Part shown: positions 5,869 through 6,032 of the stretch, piece by piece
Layout: each line of letters opens with the position of its first letter
Position numbering within the stretch: the stretch's first letter is position 1
DNA from: CADEED01 sp046733635
Lineage (GTDB): Bacteria > Pseudomonadota > Gammaproteobacteria > Steroidobacterales > Steroidobacteraceae
Length of the DNA stretch: 6,032 nt
NCBI GenBank assembly: GCA_046733635.1
Contig: JBKPPO010000137.1
Coordinates: 1 to 6,032 of the forward strand
Reading direction: 5' to 3'
Notes under the pieces: generated by a model
Database searches by the model: none
Told to the model about the DNA's origin: nothing
What the model saw: the letters and a program-made list of their open reading frames with translations, nothing else
Translations under genes and position numbers: made by a program

Positions 5869-6032
5869 GTGAATCCCCGGCGGGGAAAGGCCGCGCTGCT
5901 CTGGCTGGCGCTGCTGTTCGCCGGCCCGGTGCTGGCGCAGATCGCGCTGCCGAAGTTCGAGGGTCTCGTCATCGACGAGACCGGTACGCTCACAGCGGCG
6001 CAGCAGGCGAGCCTCGATGAAAAGCTCACGGC
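5869..6032 (+). CDS. Secreted TPM-domain (YgcG-like) protein, N-terminal part only
   Basis: Start of a TPM-domain (formerly DUF477) protein, cut off by the window end after 54 codons. The translation from GTG at 5869 gives MNPRRGKAALLW, a hydrophobic signal core and a likely signal-peptidase site after PVLA (23), then the opening of the TPM domain: ALPKFEGLVIDETGTLTAAQ and SLDEKLT. The pattern P-x-x-x-G-x-V-x-D-x-x-x-x-L and the following helix are characteristic. Full-length relatives usually have about 250-300 residues with a C-terminal membrane segment and glycine-rich tail, which cannot be seen here. Only 4 bases separate it from the lemA stop and there is no good Shine-Dalgarno, so it probably depends on translational coupling to lemA. 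The precise start is likely but unproven. Confidence 0.85.
   Translation, partial: MNPRRGKAALLWLALLFAGPVLAQIALPKFEGLVIDETGTLTAAQQASLDEKLT

Noticed and set aside
5232..6029. Open frame of 265 codons antisense to lemA and the TPM gene
   Set aside because: It covers two well-identified genes on the plus strand, and its translation is a low-complexity Arg/Leu/His shadow.

Overview
This is a GC-rich, densely coding stretch of bacterial chromosome. A recognisable GreB (a mostly proteobacterial factor), lipoproteins with classical lipoboxes, and strong G/C bias at third codon positions point to a gammaproteobacterium of the Xanthomonadales / Nevskiales / Steroidobacter kind. That placement is inference. 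I see no insertion sequence, phage gene, CRISPR array, tRNA or rRNA.

Layout. (a) 1-1260, plus strand: the 3' part of a homospermidine synthase gene, cut by the window edge and lacking about 55 N-terminal residues; all the active-site positions I could map are present. (b) 1241-2674, minus strand: greB followed, after 6 bases, by a TIGR01777 (YfcH-like) SDR/epimerase gene. The pair is probably one transcript and ends convergently, overlapping the homospermidine synthase gene by 20 bases. (c) 2675-3110: a compact regulatory and small-gene region. It holds the divergent start of greB, several palindromes, a 64-80 residue uncharacterised small protein and a strong intrinsic terminator. (d) 3111-6032, plus strand: an envelope cluster with an M13 (neprilysin-like) zinc metallopeptidase lipoprotein, a LemA-family lipoprotein and the first 54 codons of a secreted TPM-domain (YgcG-like) protein. 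No terminator is visible between these three.

How the genes fit together. The polyamine enzyme and the greB pair look like housekeeping neighbours that share a tail-to-tail junction. The M13-LemA-TPM set is a coherent secreted/outer-membrane group. LemA next to a TPM protein is a common pairing, and LemA is often found near the M48 peptidase HtpX; here the adjacent metallopeptidase is instead a periplasm-facing M13 lipoprotein, suggesting (inference) an envelope-maintenance unit. I found no convincing wholly new system. The best items for a second look are the untyped small protein with its two competing starts, the palindrome that abuts a -35-like box upstream of greB, the direct repeats around the M13 promoter, and the M13-LemA-TPM arrangement.
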